Translations under genes and position numbers: made by a program | Assembly (NCBI GenBank): GCA_028283245.1 | Contig: JAPYNU010000057.1 | Span: 1 to 64,000 of the forward strand | Reading direction: 5' to 3' | DNA from: Candidatus Aldehydirespirator catecholifindens | GTDB taxonomy: Bacteria; Actinomycetota; Acidimicrobiia; Acidimicrobiales; Aldehydirespiratoraceae | Length of the DNA: 64,000 nucleotides | Shown here: positions 18,432-26,208 of the stretch, piece after piece | Layout: each line of letters starts with the position of its first letter | Numbering within the stretch: position 1 is the stretch's first letter | Notes under the pieces: generated by a model | Told to the model about the DNA's origin: nothing | The model's input: only the letters and a program-made list of their open reading frames with translations | Database searches by the model: none

Positions 18432-18542
18432 ATGGGGTTTGATCCCACACGCCCTCAGCGACGCCGACCGACCGACTTGCTGTTCGTGGCTGCTGGACTG
18501 CTTGTGGCGATCGCTCTGCTGCTTTGGGCACTGCTGGGCTGA
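18432..18542 (+). CDS. 36-residue single-span membrane microprotein (hypothetical)
   Basis: A small ORF from ATG 18432 to TGA 18542. The first 15 residues are basic (many Arg), followed by a continuous hydrophobic span of about 20 residues rich in Leu/Ala that ends at the C-terminus. The layout suggests a single-pass membrane peptide with its positive N-terminus inside. It is followed after 3 nt by the zinc-ribbon-like gene starting at TTG 18546, so coupling is likely. No family is recognised. Confidence 0.5.
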   Translation: MGFDPTRPQRRRPTDLLFVAAGLLVAIALLLWALLG

Positions 18543-18545
18543 GCC

Positions 18546-18743
18546 TTGGATAATCCAGAACTTCTCGGCGAAGTAGAGGTTCGCTTCATTGCTTCGTATC
18601 AGGCCGTCAAGGATTACGTCTGTCCGGGATGCAATCGCCTCGTGCCAGCACGAACCGCCCACTTAGTGGTGGTGCCAATTGAAGCAGTCGACCTGCGCCG
18701 CCACTGGCATCGCGGATGCTGGCAGCGACGCACCAAACGCTAG
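18546..18743 (+). CDS. Small CPGC/HWHxxCW zinc-binding-type protein
   Basis: A 65-residue protein starting at TTG 18546. A CPGC pair (about residues 26-29) and a terminal HWHRGCW motif (about 53-59) look like a four-ligand metal site. Similar short proteins are conserved in actinobacteria, often misnamed ATP/GTP-binding protein; the function is not known. The first 20 residues would form a beta-rich lead-in. It converges on yraN, the two stop codons sharing the tetranucleotide CTAG at 18740-18743. Confidence 0.7.
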   Translation: MDNPELLGEVEVRFIASYQAVKDYVCPGCNRLVPARTAHLVVVPIEAVDLRRHWHRGCWQRRTKR

Positions 18744-19096
18744 AAGGCACCCTCAATCACGGCGACTTCAATACCGGTGACAGTGGCCACATCGAAACGC
18801 ACCCGTCCGTGGTGCCCGGTGGCTCGCAGCCACTGAGCAGCAAGAGCCCTGATTTTGAGTTGTTTGCGACGATCCACCGCCTCTGAAGGCATCCCGAAAC
18901 GTTCTGAGCGGCGGGCTTTCACCTCACAGAACACGATTTCGTCGTCTCGCAACAGCACCAGATCAATCTCACCCGAGCGCACCCTCCAGTTGCGATCGAG
19001 TATCTCATACCCGGCCTCAAGGTACCAGCGAGCCACTTTGCGCTCACCCCACGCACCGCGGGCTTGCCTGGAACGGTTGACAGCAGTTTCGGCCAT
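18740..19096 (-). CDS. YraN-family (UPF0102) endonuclease-like protein
   Basis: A 118-residue protein with the predicted restriction-endonuclease-like fold of UPF0102. Diagnostic stretches are GERKVARWYLEAGYEILDRNWR (the Glu-containing helix), EIDLVLL and FCEVKARR, which supply the ExD...ExK-type catalytic residues. The exact function is unresolved. It normally lies between rnhB and comM in actinobacteria; here it directly follows rplS, with lepB and rnhB absent from the gap. Confidence 0.9.
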   Translation of the reverse strand: MAETAVNRSRQARGAWGERKVARWYLEAGYEILDRNWRVRSGEIDLVLLRDDEIVFCEVKARRSERFGMPSEAVDRRKQLKIRALAAQWLRATGHHGRVRFDVATVTGIEVAVIEGAF

Positions 19097-19155
19097 GAAG
19101 AGACCTTAACAGCTATATGAGACTTTCAAATCTTTTTAGTAATTCTGATGCTGTC

Positions 19156-19509
19156 TCAGTTGCTGACTTGTCGTTTTTCTTTGACTTTGGCTGCCTTGCC
19201 GACTCGATCACGCAGGTAGTAGAGCTTGGCTCGGCGCACATCACCTGACGTAACACGCTCAATTCGCTCAATCACTGGAGTATGCACCGGGAAGGTTCGC
19301 TCCACGCCCACACCGAAACTCACTTTCCGCACGGTGAACGACTCGCGGACTCCGCTTCCTTGACGTCGCAGCACGATGCCTTCGAACATCTGAGTTCGGG
19401 CCCTGTTGCCTTCCACCACGCGCACATGGACGCGCACAGTGTCGCCGGGCTGGAACTCTGGGATGTCGCTGCGCAAGCTTCTGGCATCAACAAGATCGGT
19501 GGGATTCAT
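19156..19509 (-). CDS. rplS: 50S ribosomal protein L19
   Basis: A 117-residue large-subunit protein at the 30S-50S interface, of the usual length. Family stretches are [26 protein letters not shown] and [19 protein letters not shown]. The ATG start gives [17 protein letters not shown]. It is downstream of trmD in the classical rpsP-rimM-trmD-rplS order, but separated from trmD by about 200 nt of repeats, so it may have its own promoter. Confidence 0.97.
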   Translation of the reverse strand: MNPTDLVDARSLRSDIPEFQPGDTVRVHVRVVEGNRARTQMFEGIVLRRQGSGVRESFTVRKVSFGVGVERTFPVHTPVIERIERVTSGDVRRAKLYYLRDRVGKAAKVKEKRQVSN

Positions 19510-19591
19510 GGCATGTCTCCACTCGCATCGGCAGCTTTTGCGAGCCGGGAGAGTCTACGGCTTACAACGCACGCTGCCACCTTCGCTTGCT

Positions 19592-19715
19592 CGCTCAATG
19601 AAGTGCGCCCAAAGAAGTGCGCCCAATCTGTGCGCTCAATGAAGTACGCCCAAAGAAGTGCGCCCAACTTCTGTGATCAGGTGCCGAGCTTCTGTGACCG
19701 CGCGCTCAGTTTCTG
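19592..19715. repeat. Nested tandem repeats between rplS and trmD
   Basis: A 41-bp unit (beginning cgctcaatgaagtgcgccca) occurs twice from 19592 and from 19633; it contains an internal gaagtgcgcccaa duplication. It is followed by a roughly 21-bp unit starting (c/t)ttctgtga at 19668, 19689 and 19710. The last copy runs into the trmD stop codon and encodes its final residues. The spacing and lack of unique spacers rule out a CRISPR array. Confidence 0.85.
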
Positions 19716-20464
19716 TGATCTGAGGCTTGATCGGTGAAATCGAAACCGTGGTCAGCTAACAACTCGATCTCTGGGTCGCTCAGCCCGCCGCGTGCCGCGA
19801 TTAGATCCGGGCGTCGCTCAATGGTGCGCACCAGCGACTGGACTCGCCGCCAGCGGGCGATTTTTTCGTGGTTGCCCGATAACAGCACCTCAGGAACTGG
19901 CCAGTCACGGAACTCAGCAGGTCGTGTGTAATGCGGGTACTCCAGCAGCCCTTCACTAAAGGACTCCTCGCTGGCAGAGTCGGCGTTGGACAAGACCCCG
20001 GGAACGCAACGCGCTACTGCCTCCATCATTATCAGCGCAGCTGATTCGCCGCCAGCAAGCACCACATCACCAACAGATATTTCGCCATCAACCAAATGCT
20101 CACAGACCCGCTCATCAACACCTTCATAGCGACCGCACAGCAACGAGAACCCGTCACCGCAAGAAAGTTCGACAGCAAGAGCCTGATCAAGGTGCCGTCC
20201 CGCAGGCGAAAGGTAAAAAAGTGGGCGCTGCGGCTGAATCTCCTCGACTGCGTCGAACAACGGTTGCGGCATCATCACCATCCCAGCCCCACCACCGTAG
20301 GGGGCATCATCCACGCTGCGATGACGCCCTTCAGCTGCCATTCGCAGGTCATGGATCCTTATGTCGATGATGCCATCGGTTCGGCTGCGCCCGATAACAG
20401 AGGCCGATGCCATGGTCTCCACCAAGTCGGGGAAGATCGTAAAAATTTCGATCCTGAAGCTCAT
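19706..20464 (-). CDS. trmD: tRNA (guanine37-N1)-methyltransferase
   Basis: A 252-residue SPOUT-class enzyme that methylates G37 of tRNAs using S-adenosylmethionine and so protects the reading frame. The trefoil-knot motifs LLCGRYEGVDERV and SVGDVVLAGGESAA are clear, and the N-terminus starts MSFRIEIFTIFPDL. The ATG overlaps the rimM stop by 4 nt (ATGA), indicating coupling. Its last few codons lie in the third unit of a 21-bp tandem repeat. Confidence 0.97.
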   Translation of the reverse strand: MSFRIEIFTIFPDLVETMASASVIGRSRTDGIIDIRIHDLRMAAEGRHRSVDDAPYGGGAGMVMMPQPLFDAVEEIQPQRPLFYLSPAGRHLDQALAVELSCGDGFSLLCGRYEGVDERVCEHLVDGEISVGDVVLAGGESAALIMMEAVARCVPGVLSNADSASEESFSEGLLEYPHYTRPAEFRDWPVPEVLLSGNHEKIARWRRVQSLVRTIERRPDLIAARGGLSDPEIELLADHGFDFTDQASDHRN

Positions 20465-20946
20465 GGCGTGTCTTCAAGTTCAGCGAACAGCCCTGCTGGA
20501 GCATCCACCTCAACACGTTCGCCGGGCACTGCGTCAACCATGAAGCGCAGCGGCACCAGAGTGCCGTCATCAAGTTCAAGCAGGTCACCCGCCGGATTCG
20601 CCACAACCGCAACGACAAGCCCCCGGTCGGCACCAGAAATCTCCAGCAGCCGTGCCCCGATCAACTCATGCACCCAAAGTTCATCAGGATCGACGATCGC
20701 AGGAGCTCGCAGCACCAAGCCTCTCAAGGCTTCTGCCGCGTTGCGATCTTCAACGCCAGCAAAATGCACCAGATAGCGCTGTTGGTGTGGCCTAGAGGCG
20801 GACACTACAAGCGTGCCCTCATCTGTTTGGAACTCTGACCCAGGGTTAAGACGCTCTAAGCGGTTGCTAACCAAAGTTACGGTCACTTCGCCGCGAGTGC
20901 CGTGCGGGCGGCCGACACGTCCGATCTCAAGCAGCGGCTCAGCCAC
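20461..20946 (-). CDS. rimM: Ribosome maturation factor RimM
   Basis: A 161-residue 16S rRNA-processing factor that binds S19 during 30S assembly. The N-terminal RimM barrel starts LLEIGRVGRPHGTRGEVTV, and the PRC-barrel half contains ELIGARLLEISG. The frame is open much further upstream (to 21213), but that part overlaps khpA out of frame and shows no RimM similarity, so GTG 20946 is chosen; it gives a normal length. ATG codons at 21030/21033 are possible alternatives overlapping the khpA end. Confidence 0.9.
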   Translation of the reverse strand: MAEPLLEIGRVGRPHGTRGEVTVTLVSNRLERLNPGSEFQTDEGTLVVSASRPHQQRYLVHFAGVEDRNAAEALRGLVLRAPAIVDPDELWVHELIGARLLEISGADRGLVVAVVANPAGDLLELDDGTLVPLRFMVDAVPGERVEVDAPAGLFAELEDTP

Positions 20947-20998
20947 AGAGCCCGAAGGCAGGCCAGCAGCGGCAAGCTCGGCAGAGGGTTCTCCAGAA

Positions 20999-21265
20999 TC
21001 AGTCGACGAACTCGACCTCAATGTCCACATCATCGCGCGACCCGGCGGCGCGCACCAGTGTGCGAATGGAGTTAGCCACACGGCCTCGCTTGCCGATAAC
21101 TCGACCCATCTCGCCTTGGGCGACCTGCACATCAAGTCGCACCGTGTCGTTATCGGTGTGAGTGTCGGGAGTGCTGATATCGATCTGCACGGCATCGGCA
21201 TCATCAACGACATTGCTGACCAAATAGCGGCACATCGCCACCGCGGTGGGGGCTAAGTCGCTCAT
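20999..21265 (-). CDS. khpA: KH-domain RNA-binding protein KhpA
   Basis: An 88-residue protein with a single KH domain, whose GxxG loop is seen in MGRVIGKRGRVANSIRTLV. KhpA binds RNA and, with KhpB, affects cell division and elongation in Gram-positive bacteria. It lies between rpsP and rimM, its standard position, and its start overlaps the rpsP stop by 4 nt. Confidence 0.93.
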   Translation of the reverse strand: MSDLAPTAVAMCRYLVSNVVDDADAVQIDISTPDTHTDNDTVRLDVQVAQGEMGRVIGKRGRVANSIRTLVRAAGSRDDVDIEVEFVD

Positions 21266-21657
21266 GATGCTTGCGAAGCGGGTTCAGCTTGGGCAGTTTC
21301 GCCTGAAGCCTCTTGCGCTTCTCCAGAGCTGGCTTCAATCAGAGACGGCTCAACTTGAGGCGTTGACGCAGCTTGGGCTTCCTTAGCTTGGGCTTCCTTA
21401 GGGTCGCGGAAGTTATCCCAAGCGCCGCTGATCTTCAAGAGCTTCTCAACACGCTCAGTGGGCTGAGCACCATGTCGCAGCCAATGCAGGGCTCGATCAT
21501 TGTCGATTCTCACCACCGAAGGTTCTTGGCGCGGTTCATAGAACCCGATTATCTCAATAAACCGCCCGTTTCGAGGCGAGCGCGAGTCGGCGGCCACGAC
21601 ACGGTAGGTGGGCTGCTTCTTCTTCCCCATCCGCATGAGGCGCAACTTGACTGCCAA
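21262..21657 (-). CDS. rpsP: 30S ribosomal protein S16
   Basis: A 131-residue S16. The core (about residues 1-85) shows MAVKLRLMRMGKKKQPTYR, VVAADSRSPRNGRFIE and GFYEPRQEP. The C-terminal 45 residues are a Glu/Ala/Gln-rich low-complexity tail, longer than in E. coli but common in actinobacteria. It is the first gene of rpsP-khpA-rimM-trmD. Confidence 0.97.
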   Translation of the reverse strand: MAVKLRLMRMGKKKQPTYRVVAADSRSPRNGRFIEIIGFYEPRQEPSVVRIDNDRALHWLRHGAQPTERVEKLLKISGAWDNFRDPKEAQAKEAQAASTPQVEPSLIEASSGEAQEASGETAQAEPASQAS

Positions 21658-21660
21658 TTG

Positions 21661-21720
21661 TGTTTCCTTTGTCTTGTGCTTGTCTTGTGCTTGTGCTTGT
21701 CTTGTCTTTGCTGTTTGCGT
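21661..21720. repeat. cttgt-rich low-complexity repeat between ffh and rpsP
   Basis: A run of cttgtgcttgt / cttgtctt units fills most of the 105-nt gap between ffh and rpsP and would form part of the rpsP leader. No hairpin was recognised. Confidence 0.7.
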
Positions 21721-21762
21721 GCTTCAGAATCTTCGCCGAGTCGGTTCTGCGAGATTCAAGGA

Positions 21763-23223
21763 TCAATTGAACCCGGGCCAGTCACCTTTTTCCAACCCTG
21801 GAAGAGTTAAAGGCACTTTGGGCACCGGCTGTGGACCCTTCGGAGTGGTGCGACCACCACTACCACGCCGCTTCGATTTGGATCTCCCTAACTGCCTTGA
21901 GGCACCAGATCTTGACATAGCAGTTCTACGCTTGCCACCGCCGGGATCTCCGAAACCTTTCATCATTGATCGCATCTGTTTGAACTGATCCACCAGCGCT
22001 TTCACATCGCTGGGACGACAACCCGAACCCGCAGCGATGCGTTGACGCCGTGAAGAGTCGATAATGTCAGGCTGGGCGCGCTCAGCAGTCGTCATGGAGT
22101 GGATCATGCCAGTGATGCGAGTGATGCGGCTCTCATCAATGTCGGCACCACGTAATTGTTGCGACATGCCCGGCATCATCGACATGATGCTGCGCAGATT
22201 GCCCATACCGAGAACTTGCTGCATCGTTGACAGAAAGTCGTCGAAAGTGAAACTGCCTTCAAGCAGTCTCGTCGCTGCCTCCTCGGCTTGCTCAGCTTCG
22301 AAAGCAGCTTCCGCCTTGTCAATAAGCGTTTCGACATCGCCCATTCCCAAGATGCGACTGGCGAGACGATCTGGGTGGAACGGCTCAAAGTCTTCGAGCT
22401 TCTCGCCCACCGACGCAAACGCAATAGGACGGCCCACAACCTCTTTCACAGAGAGCGCTGCGCCCCCGCGGGCATCACCGTCGAGTTTTGTGAGGATCAC
22501 GCCGTCAAGTTCCAGCGTGTCGTGAAACGCTTTAGCTGTGTTCACCGCATCGGAGCCGACCGTGGAATCAACCACTAAGAAGGTGTAGTGAGGTTGCACC
22601 GCCTTGGAGATGCGCCGGGCCTGATCCATCATCTCGGTATCAACAGCCAGCCGCCCGGCTGTGTCAACTATCACCACATCACGACCGGTTCGTGCAGCTT
22701 CAGACAGCGAAGCAGATGCCGCTTTCACTGGATTGCGGGGATGGCTGAAGACGGGCACCCCGACGCGGTCGGCAAGCGTGCGTAGCTGCTCTAGCGCTGC
22801 CGGGCGTTGCAAATCGGCACCCACCAGAAGCGGGCTGCGACCTTGACGCAAGAACCATTGAGCGAGTTTGGCGGCGTTGGTGGTCTTGCCTGCTCCCTGC
22901 AAACCAGCCAGCATGATCACGGTCGGCGGTTTAGGCGCGTAAGTGATCGAAAGTTGCTCGCCACCCAAAGTGGTGGTGAGTTCCGACAACACGATCTTGA
23001 CCACCTGCTGAGCGGGGTTGAGAGCACCCGAAAGCTCCTCACCTACCGCTCGCCGCCGGATCCGCTCAGTGAGGCTGGTGACCACGTCAAGGTTGACATC
23101 GGCCTCAATCAGCGCAACACGTATCTCTTGTAGTGCCTCGTCAACATCGGCCTCAGAAAGCCGTCCCTTACCTCGAAGCTTTGAGAACGCAGCCTCGAAA
23201 CGTCCAGTGAGTGTGTCAAACAT
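21763..23223 (-). CDS. ffh: Signal recognition particle protein Ffh
   Basis: A 486-residue SRP54 GTPase that binds signal sequences and SRP RNA and delivers ribosomes to FtsY. The N domain is followed by the G domain with G1 LQGAGKTTNAAKLA (about residues 108-121), DTAGRLAVD and TKLDGDARGGAALS. The methionine-rich M domain (about 330-430) contains GMGNLRSIMSMMPGMS and the SRRQRIAAGSG RNA-binding helix. The basic tail is typical of actinobacteria. It is separated from ftsY by 113 nt. Confidence 0.97.
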   Translation of the reverse strand: MFDTLTGRFEAAFSKLRGKGRLSEADVDEALQEIRVALIEADVNLDVVTSLTERIRRRAVGEELSGALNPAQQVVKIVLSELTTTLGGEQLSITYAPKPPTVIMLAGLQGAGKTTNAAKLAQWFLRQGRSPLLVGADLQRPAALEQLRTLADRVGVPVFSHPRNPVKAASASLSEAARTGRDVVIVDTAGRLAVDTEMMDQARRISKAVQPHYTFLVVDSTVGSDAVNTAKAFHDTLELDGVILTKLDGDARGGAALSVKEVVGRPIAFASVGEKLEDFEPFHPDRLASRILGMGDVETLIDKAEAAFEAEQAEEAATRLLEGSFTFDDFLSTMQQVLGMGNLRSIMSMMPGMSQQLRGADIDESRITRITGMIHSMTTAERAQPDIIDSSRRQRIAAGSGCRPSDVKALVDQFKQMRSMMKGFGDPGGGKRRTAMSRSGASRQLGRSKSKRRGSGGRTTPKGPQPVPKVPLTLPGLEKGDWPGFN

Positions 23224-23336
23224 GGCCGAGCCACACTATCGGCAGCACGCTTGGGGGACTCTGCTTTAGGGGATCAACGCAGCGAAGGGGTCGACGGTGT
23301 GGCTGAACTGGCGAAGTTGCGTGGTGAGTGGCGCTC

Positions 23337-24428
23337 TCAGTCAAACAGCGCTTCCACAAACTCTGCAGCATCGAAGGCCATGAGATCATCAATCCCTTCA
23401 CCCACTCCGATGAGCTTGACCGGCGCTTTGATCTCGGCTTGCACAGATACCACTATCCCGCCTTTAGCTGAACCGTCAAGTTTGGTGAGCACGACCCCGG
23501 TGAGGTCAACAGCCTGAGTGAACTGCCGCGCCTGCGCTAAGCCGTTCTGGCCGGTGGAAGCATCAAGCACCAACAGCGTTTCGGTGACTGTGCCTGCTCC
23601 TTTATCTGCCACTCTTCGCACTTTGCGAAGTTCGGCCATGAGGTTCTGTTCGGTGTGGAAACGGCCCGCGGTGTCGGCCAGCACTAGATCCGCTCCACGA
23701 GCTGCGGCAGATGACACTGCGTCATACACCACCGACGAGGGATCAGCACCCTCGGCACCGCCAACGAAGTGCGCCGAAGCACGCTCAGCCCACATGGCGA
23801 GTTGATCGCCCGCCGCGGCACGAAACGTGTCACCCGCGGCTAGGACTACTTGAGCACCTTGATCCGTTTGCTGTTTGGCAAGCTTGCCAACTGTGGTGGT
23901 CTTGCCGGTGCCGTTAACTCCAACAAAGAGCCACACCGCAGGGCCTGCATTCTCGTCAAGCCGCTTTAGTGACCGGTCATAGCCTTCGAGCCGTTCAAGC
24001 AGTTCGGCCTTGAGCGCTGCTATCGCCCCTTGATGCCCACTGCCATCCATATCGGCACGCTCCCTGGCTGCTGACACAATCTCAGAACTGCTCGCCAAGC
24101 CGACATCAGCTCTGATCAAAGCCTCGGTCACCTCGGTCCAGGCCTCATCAGGCACCGCGGCACGGTCAAAGGCTGTGCTCAGCGGTCCGCTTAATGCATT
24201 GCGCGCTTTCGACAGCCGGTCACGCAAAGCAGGTCGCCCAGTGGAGGTTGCGCCGCGTGTTGCGGCTTTCTGGGCCAGCCGATCAACTACCTGATCTGCG
24301 ACCTTTGCGGTGTCTGACGCACTAGGGACACCCTTTGATCTGCGGTGCCGGAGCACCAGCACAACAACGGTTGCAACAATCGCGCACAGCAAAGCTGCAA
24401 GAATCGCTAGTTCCGCGACTCCGATCAT
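23337..24428 (-). CDS. ftsY: Signal recognition particle receptor FtsY
   Basis: A 363-residue SRP receptor GTPase. An N-terminal membrane helix (VAELAILAALLCAIVATVVVLV, about residues 4-25) is followed by a short linker and the NG domain. G motifs include FVGVNGTGKTTTVGKLA, DTAGRFHTEQNL and TKLDGSAKGGIVVS. The membrane anchor replaces the acidic A domain of E. coli FtsY. It lies upstream of ffh on the same strand, giving adjacent SRP protein and receptor genes. Confidence 0.97.
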   Translation of the reverse strand: MIGVAELAILAALLCAIVATVVVLVLRHRRSKGVPSASDTAKVADQVVDRLAQKAATRGATSTGRPALRDRLSKARNALSGPLSTAFDRAAVPDEAWTEVTEALIRADVGLASSSEIVSAARERADMDGSGHQGAIAALKAELLERLEGYDRSLKRLDENAGPAVWLFVGVNGTGKTTTVGKLAKQQTDQGAQVVLAAGDTFRAAAGDQLAMWAERASAHFVGGAEGADPSSVVYDAVSSAAARGADLVLADTAGRFHTEQNLMAELRKVRRVADKGAGTVTETLLVLDASTGQNGLAQARQFTQAVDLTGVVLTKLDGSAKGGIVVSVQAEIKAPVKLIGVGEGIDDLMAFDAAEFVEALFD

Positions 24429-24443
24429 TTCTAGGATCTCAAT

Positions 24444-24475
24444 TCAAGTGTTAGCTGAGTCAAGTGTTAGCCGAG
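24444..24475. repeat. Two-copy 16-bp tandem repeat at the HtrA gene end
   Basis: tcaagtgttagctgag (24444-24459) is repeated with one mismatch at 24460-24475. The second copy contains the stop codon of the HtrA gene (24467-24469). Confidence 0.9.
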
Positions 24476-25894
24476 CGCGCCTAGCACGACACTGGCAACG
24501 TAGAACTCACCGTCACGTCTGATGGTCAACTCAATAGTGTCGCCAGGCCGCAGCAGCTTGATGGCGGCTGAAAGCTCGGCTATGTCCATCATGGTTTCAT
24601 CTTTGAGTTTGATAATCACATCGCCTGCGGCTAGTTCAGCCTCAGCGGCTGGAGATCCTTCCATAACATCAACGATCAGCACGCCGCTATCAGAGCCGTC
24701 GCTGGCTTGACCAGTTATGCCCAGATAACCGAGTTCTAGAGATTCGCCAGCAATGATGCGTTCGGCGATCAACTCAATCGTGTCGCCGGGAATAGCGAAA
24801 CCCACTCCGGCGCTGCCACCGCTCGGGGTGAGAATCTTGGAGTTCATCCCGATCACTCGACCTTGTGAATCGGCTAGCGCACCACCAGAGTTGCCGCGGT
24901 TAATGGCGGCATCGGTCTGAATCATCTCAATAGGAATCGCTGGGCAGCGAAGATCGCCCAAGCGCTGGTCGCCTTGCAGAACTTCAATGCGCACTGCGCT
25001 GACGATCCCGGCGGTGACTGTTCCGGTCAGGTTGAAGGGACTGCCGATAGCCACAGCCAACTGTCCTACCCGCACCGACGAGACCGGGGCGAAGGGGGCC
25101 GCTACCAGCTCAGCAGCCTGAGGGTCTACTTGCACTACCGCCACATCGTGCTCACATGATCCGCCGAGGACCTCACCATCTAGCTGCGTTCCGTCCGGAA
25201 GGGTGACCGAAACTTCGGTGACACCTTCAACGACATGCTCATTGGTGACGATGTAGCCGTTGCGGGCGTCCCAGACAATGCCTGAACCCAGCCCGAACAA
25301 AGCGCTGGGTGCAAGGTCTGAGTCGGAGAACACTTCAATACGCACAACCGACGGACTCAGCGCCTCAGCCACAGCCACAACCGGCTCATCAGAGTCAAAC
25401 GGCACCAGCGACGGCTGAAGACCTCCTTCGGCGGCTTGCTCAGGGGGTTCGTTGATAGGCATCAAAGATGACGATGACGATGATGAACCGGGGGCAGCGT
25501 CGTTAGCGGTTGGAGTTCCGACAGTGGCCGACGGCTCAACGGTTCTTGACGGCTCCACAGCAGATGGATCAGCTGCTTCGTTGACGGCAGCAGAGGACTC
25601 CGCATCGGGCGCTTCGCTATTTTCGATCGCAGCGATCTCTTCAGTTGATGCCGGTCTCAATCTAGAACCTGCCGTCGCATCGGAGGACTCCTCGGAAACG
25701 ACCACACCCACAACAGCGCCAGCACCAAAAAGCAGACAAGCACAAAGCGCTACCAAAGCAGTCAGCCACGCCCGACGCCGCGTCGAAGGCTCAGCTCTCA
25801 AAGTCGTCGGTTCAATCGCAGGTGGCCGCAGCACCGCAGTGGCTTCAGCAGGCCTGATAGTCGCAGTTGTTGTAACAGCTTCAAAGTTTTTCAT
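24467..25894 (-). CDS. HtrA/DegP-type serine protease with PDZ domain, membrane-anchored
   Basis: A 475-residue trypsin-like protease for envelope protein quality control. A single transmembrane helix (about 43-70, ending before the extracytoplasmic part) is followed by a disordered Ser/Glu/Ala/Pro-rich linker and the protease domain. The catalytic triad is visible as His in TNEHVVEG, Asp in CEHDVAVVQVD and Ser in NRGNSGGALAD. A C-terminal PDZ domain (about 385-475) contains YLGITGQ and the carboxylate-binding loop region. Actinobacterial PepD/HtrA proteins share this layout. It is upstream of ftsY on the same strand. Confidence 0.93.
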   Translation of the reverse strand: MKNFEAVTTTATIRPAEATAVLRPPAIEPTTLRAEPSTRRRAWLTALVALCACLLFGAGAVVGVVVSEESSDATAGSRLRPASTEEIAAIENSEAPDAESSAAVNEAADPSAVEPSRTVEPSATVGTPTANDAAPGSSSSSSSLMPINEPPEQAAEGGLQPSLVPFDSDEPVVAVAEALSPSVVRIEVFSDSDLAPSALFGLGSGIVWDARNGYIVTNEHVVEGVTEVSVTLPDGTQLDGEVLGGSCEHDVAVVQVDPQAAELVAAPFAPVSSVRVGQLAVAIGSPFNLTGTVTAGIVSAVRIEVLQGDQRLGDLRCPAIPIEMIQTDAAINRGNSGGALADSQGRVIGMNSKILTPSGGSAGVGFAIPGDTIELIAERIIAGESLELGYLGITGQASDGSDSGVLIVDVMEGSPAAEAELAAGDVIIKLKDETMMDIAELSAAIKLLRPGDTIELTIRRDGEFYVASVVLGALG

Positions 25895-26208
25895 CAGGAC
25901 TACAAGCTACGACCCAACCAGCAAAACGCAATCAAGAAACGACCTCAATCCAAGCCGTTGAGAGCTATTAGAGAGCCCACATTATACCCAAAGCACCGCA
26001 ACACAAGAAGAACTCTGCGCTCGGATTCGGTTGTTGCGAAACTGTGGCTGGCATCAACAGGATTTGTTGCTAGCAGCCTCGGAGGCAAGGGCGGGTTGCG
26101 TTATACGCGGATCAACCGTTGCTGCCGAAGGCTAGCTTCTGCTGTGATAAGCAATATTTTTGTGTGAAAGGGGTTGCTTTGTCACACCCATAGACTATAC
26201 TGCTGTTC
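25895..26208. other. Divergent intergenic region before the DUF222/HNH gene
   Basis: A 314-nt, comparatively AT-rich gap between the divergent HtrA and DUF222/HNH genes. Apart from the promoter near 26174-26201, no RNA gene, repeat or convincing ORF was seen. A 69-codon ORF at 25958-26167 has no recognisable features and was not called. Confidence 0.6.
26174..26201 (+). promoter_or_regulatory. Sigma-70-like promoter of the DUF222/HNH gene
   Basis: TTGCTT (26174-26179) and TATACT (26196-26201) are spaced 16 bp apart. The start codon ATG is at 26209, only 7 nt after the -10 box, so the predicted transcript start falls at or next to the ATG. There is no Shine-Dalgarno, so the message would be leaderless. 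Confidence 0.6.

Noticed and set aside
19592-19715. Possible CRISPR array
   Set aside because: Repeats are tandem with no unique spacers, differ in unit length and have no cas genes nearby.
20947-21213. N-terminal extension of the rimM frame by about 89 codons
   Set aside because: It overlaps khpA in another frame, has no resemblance to RimM, and the family starts near LLEIGRVGRPHG. It is the shadow of khpA.
25958-26167. 69-codon plus-strand ORF
   Set aside because: No recognisable features; AT-rich intergenic DNA with stop-poor composition.
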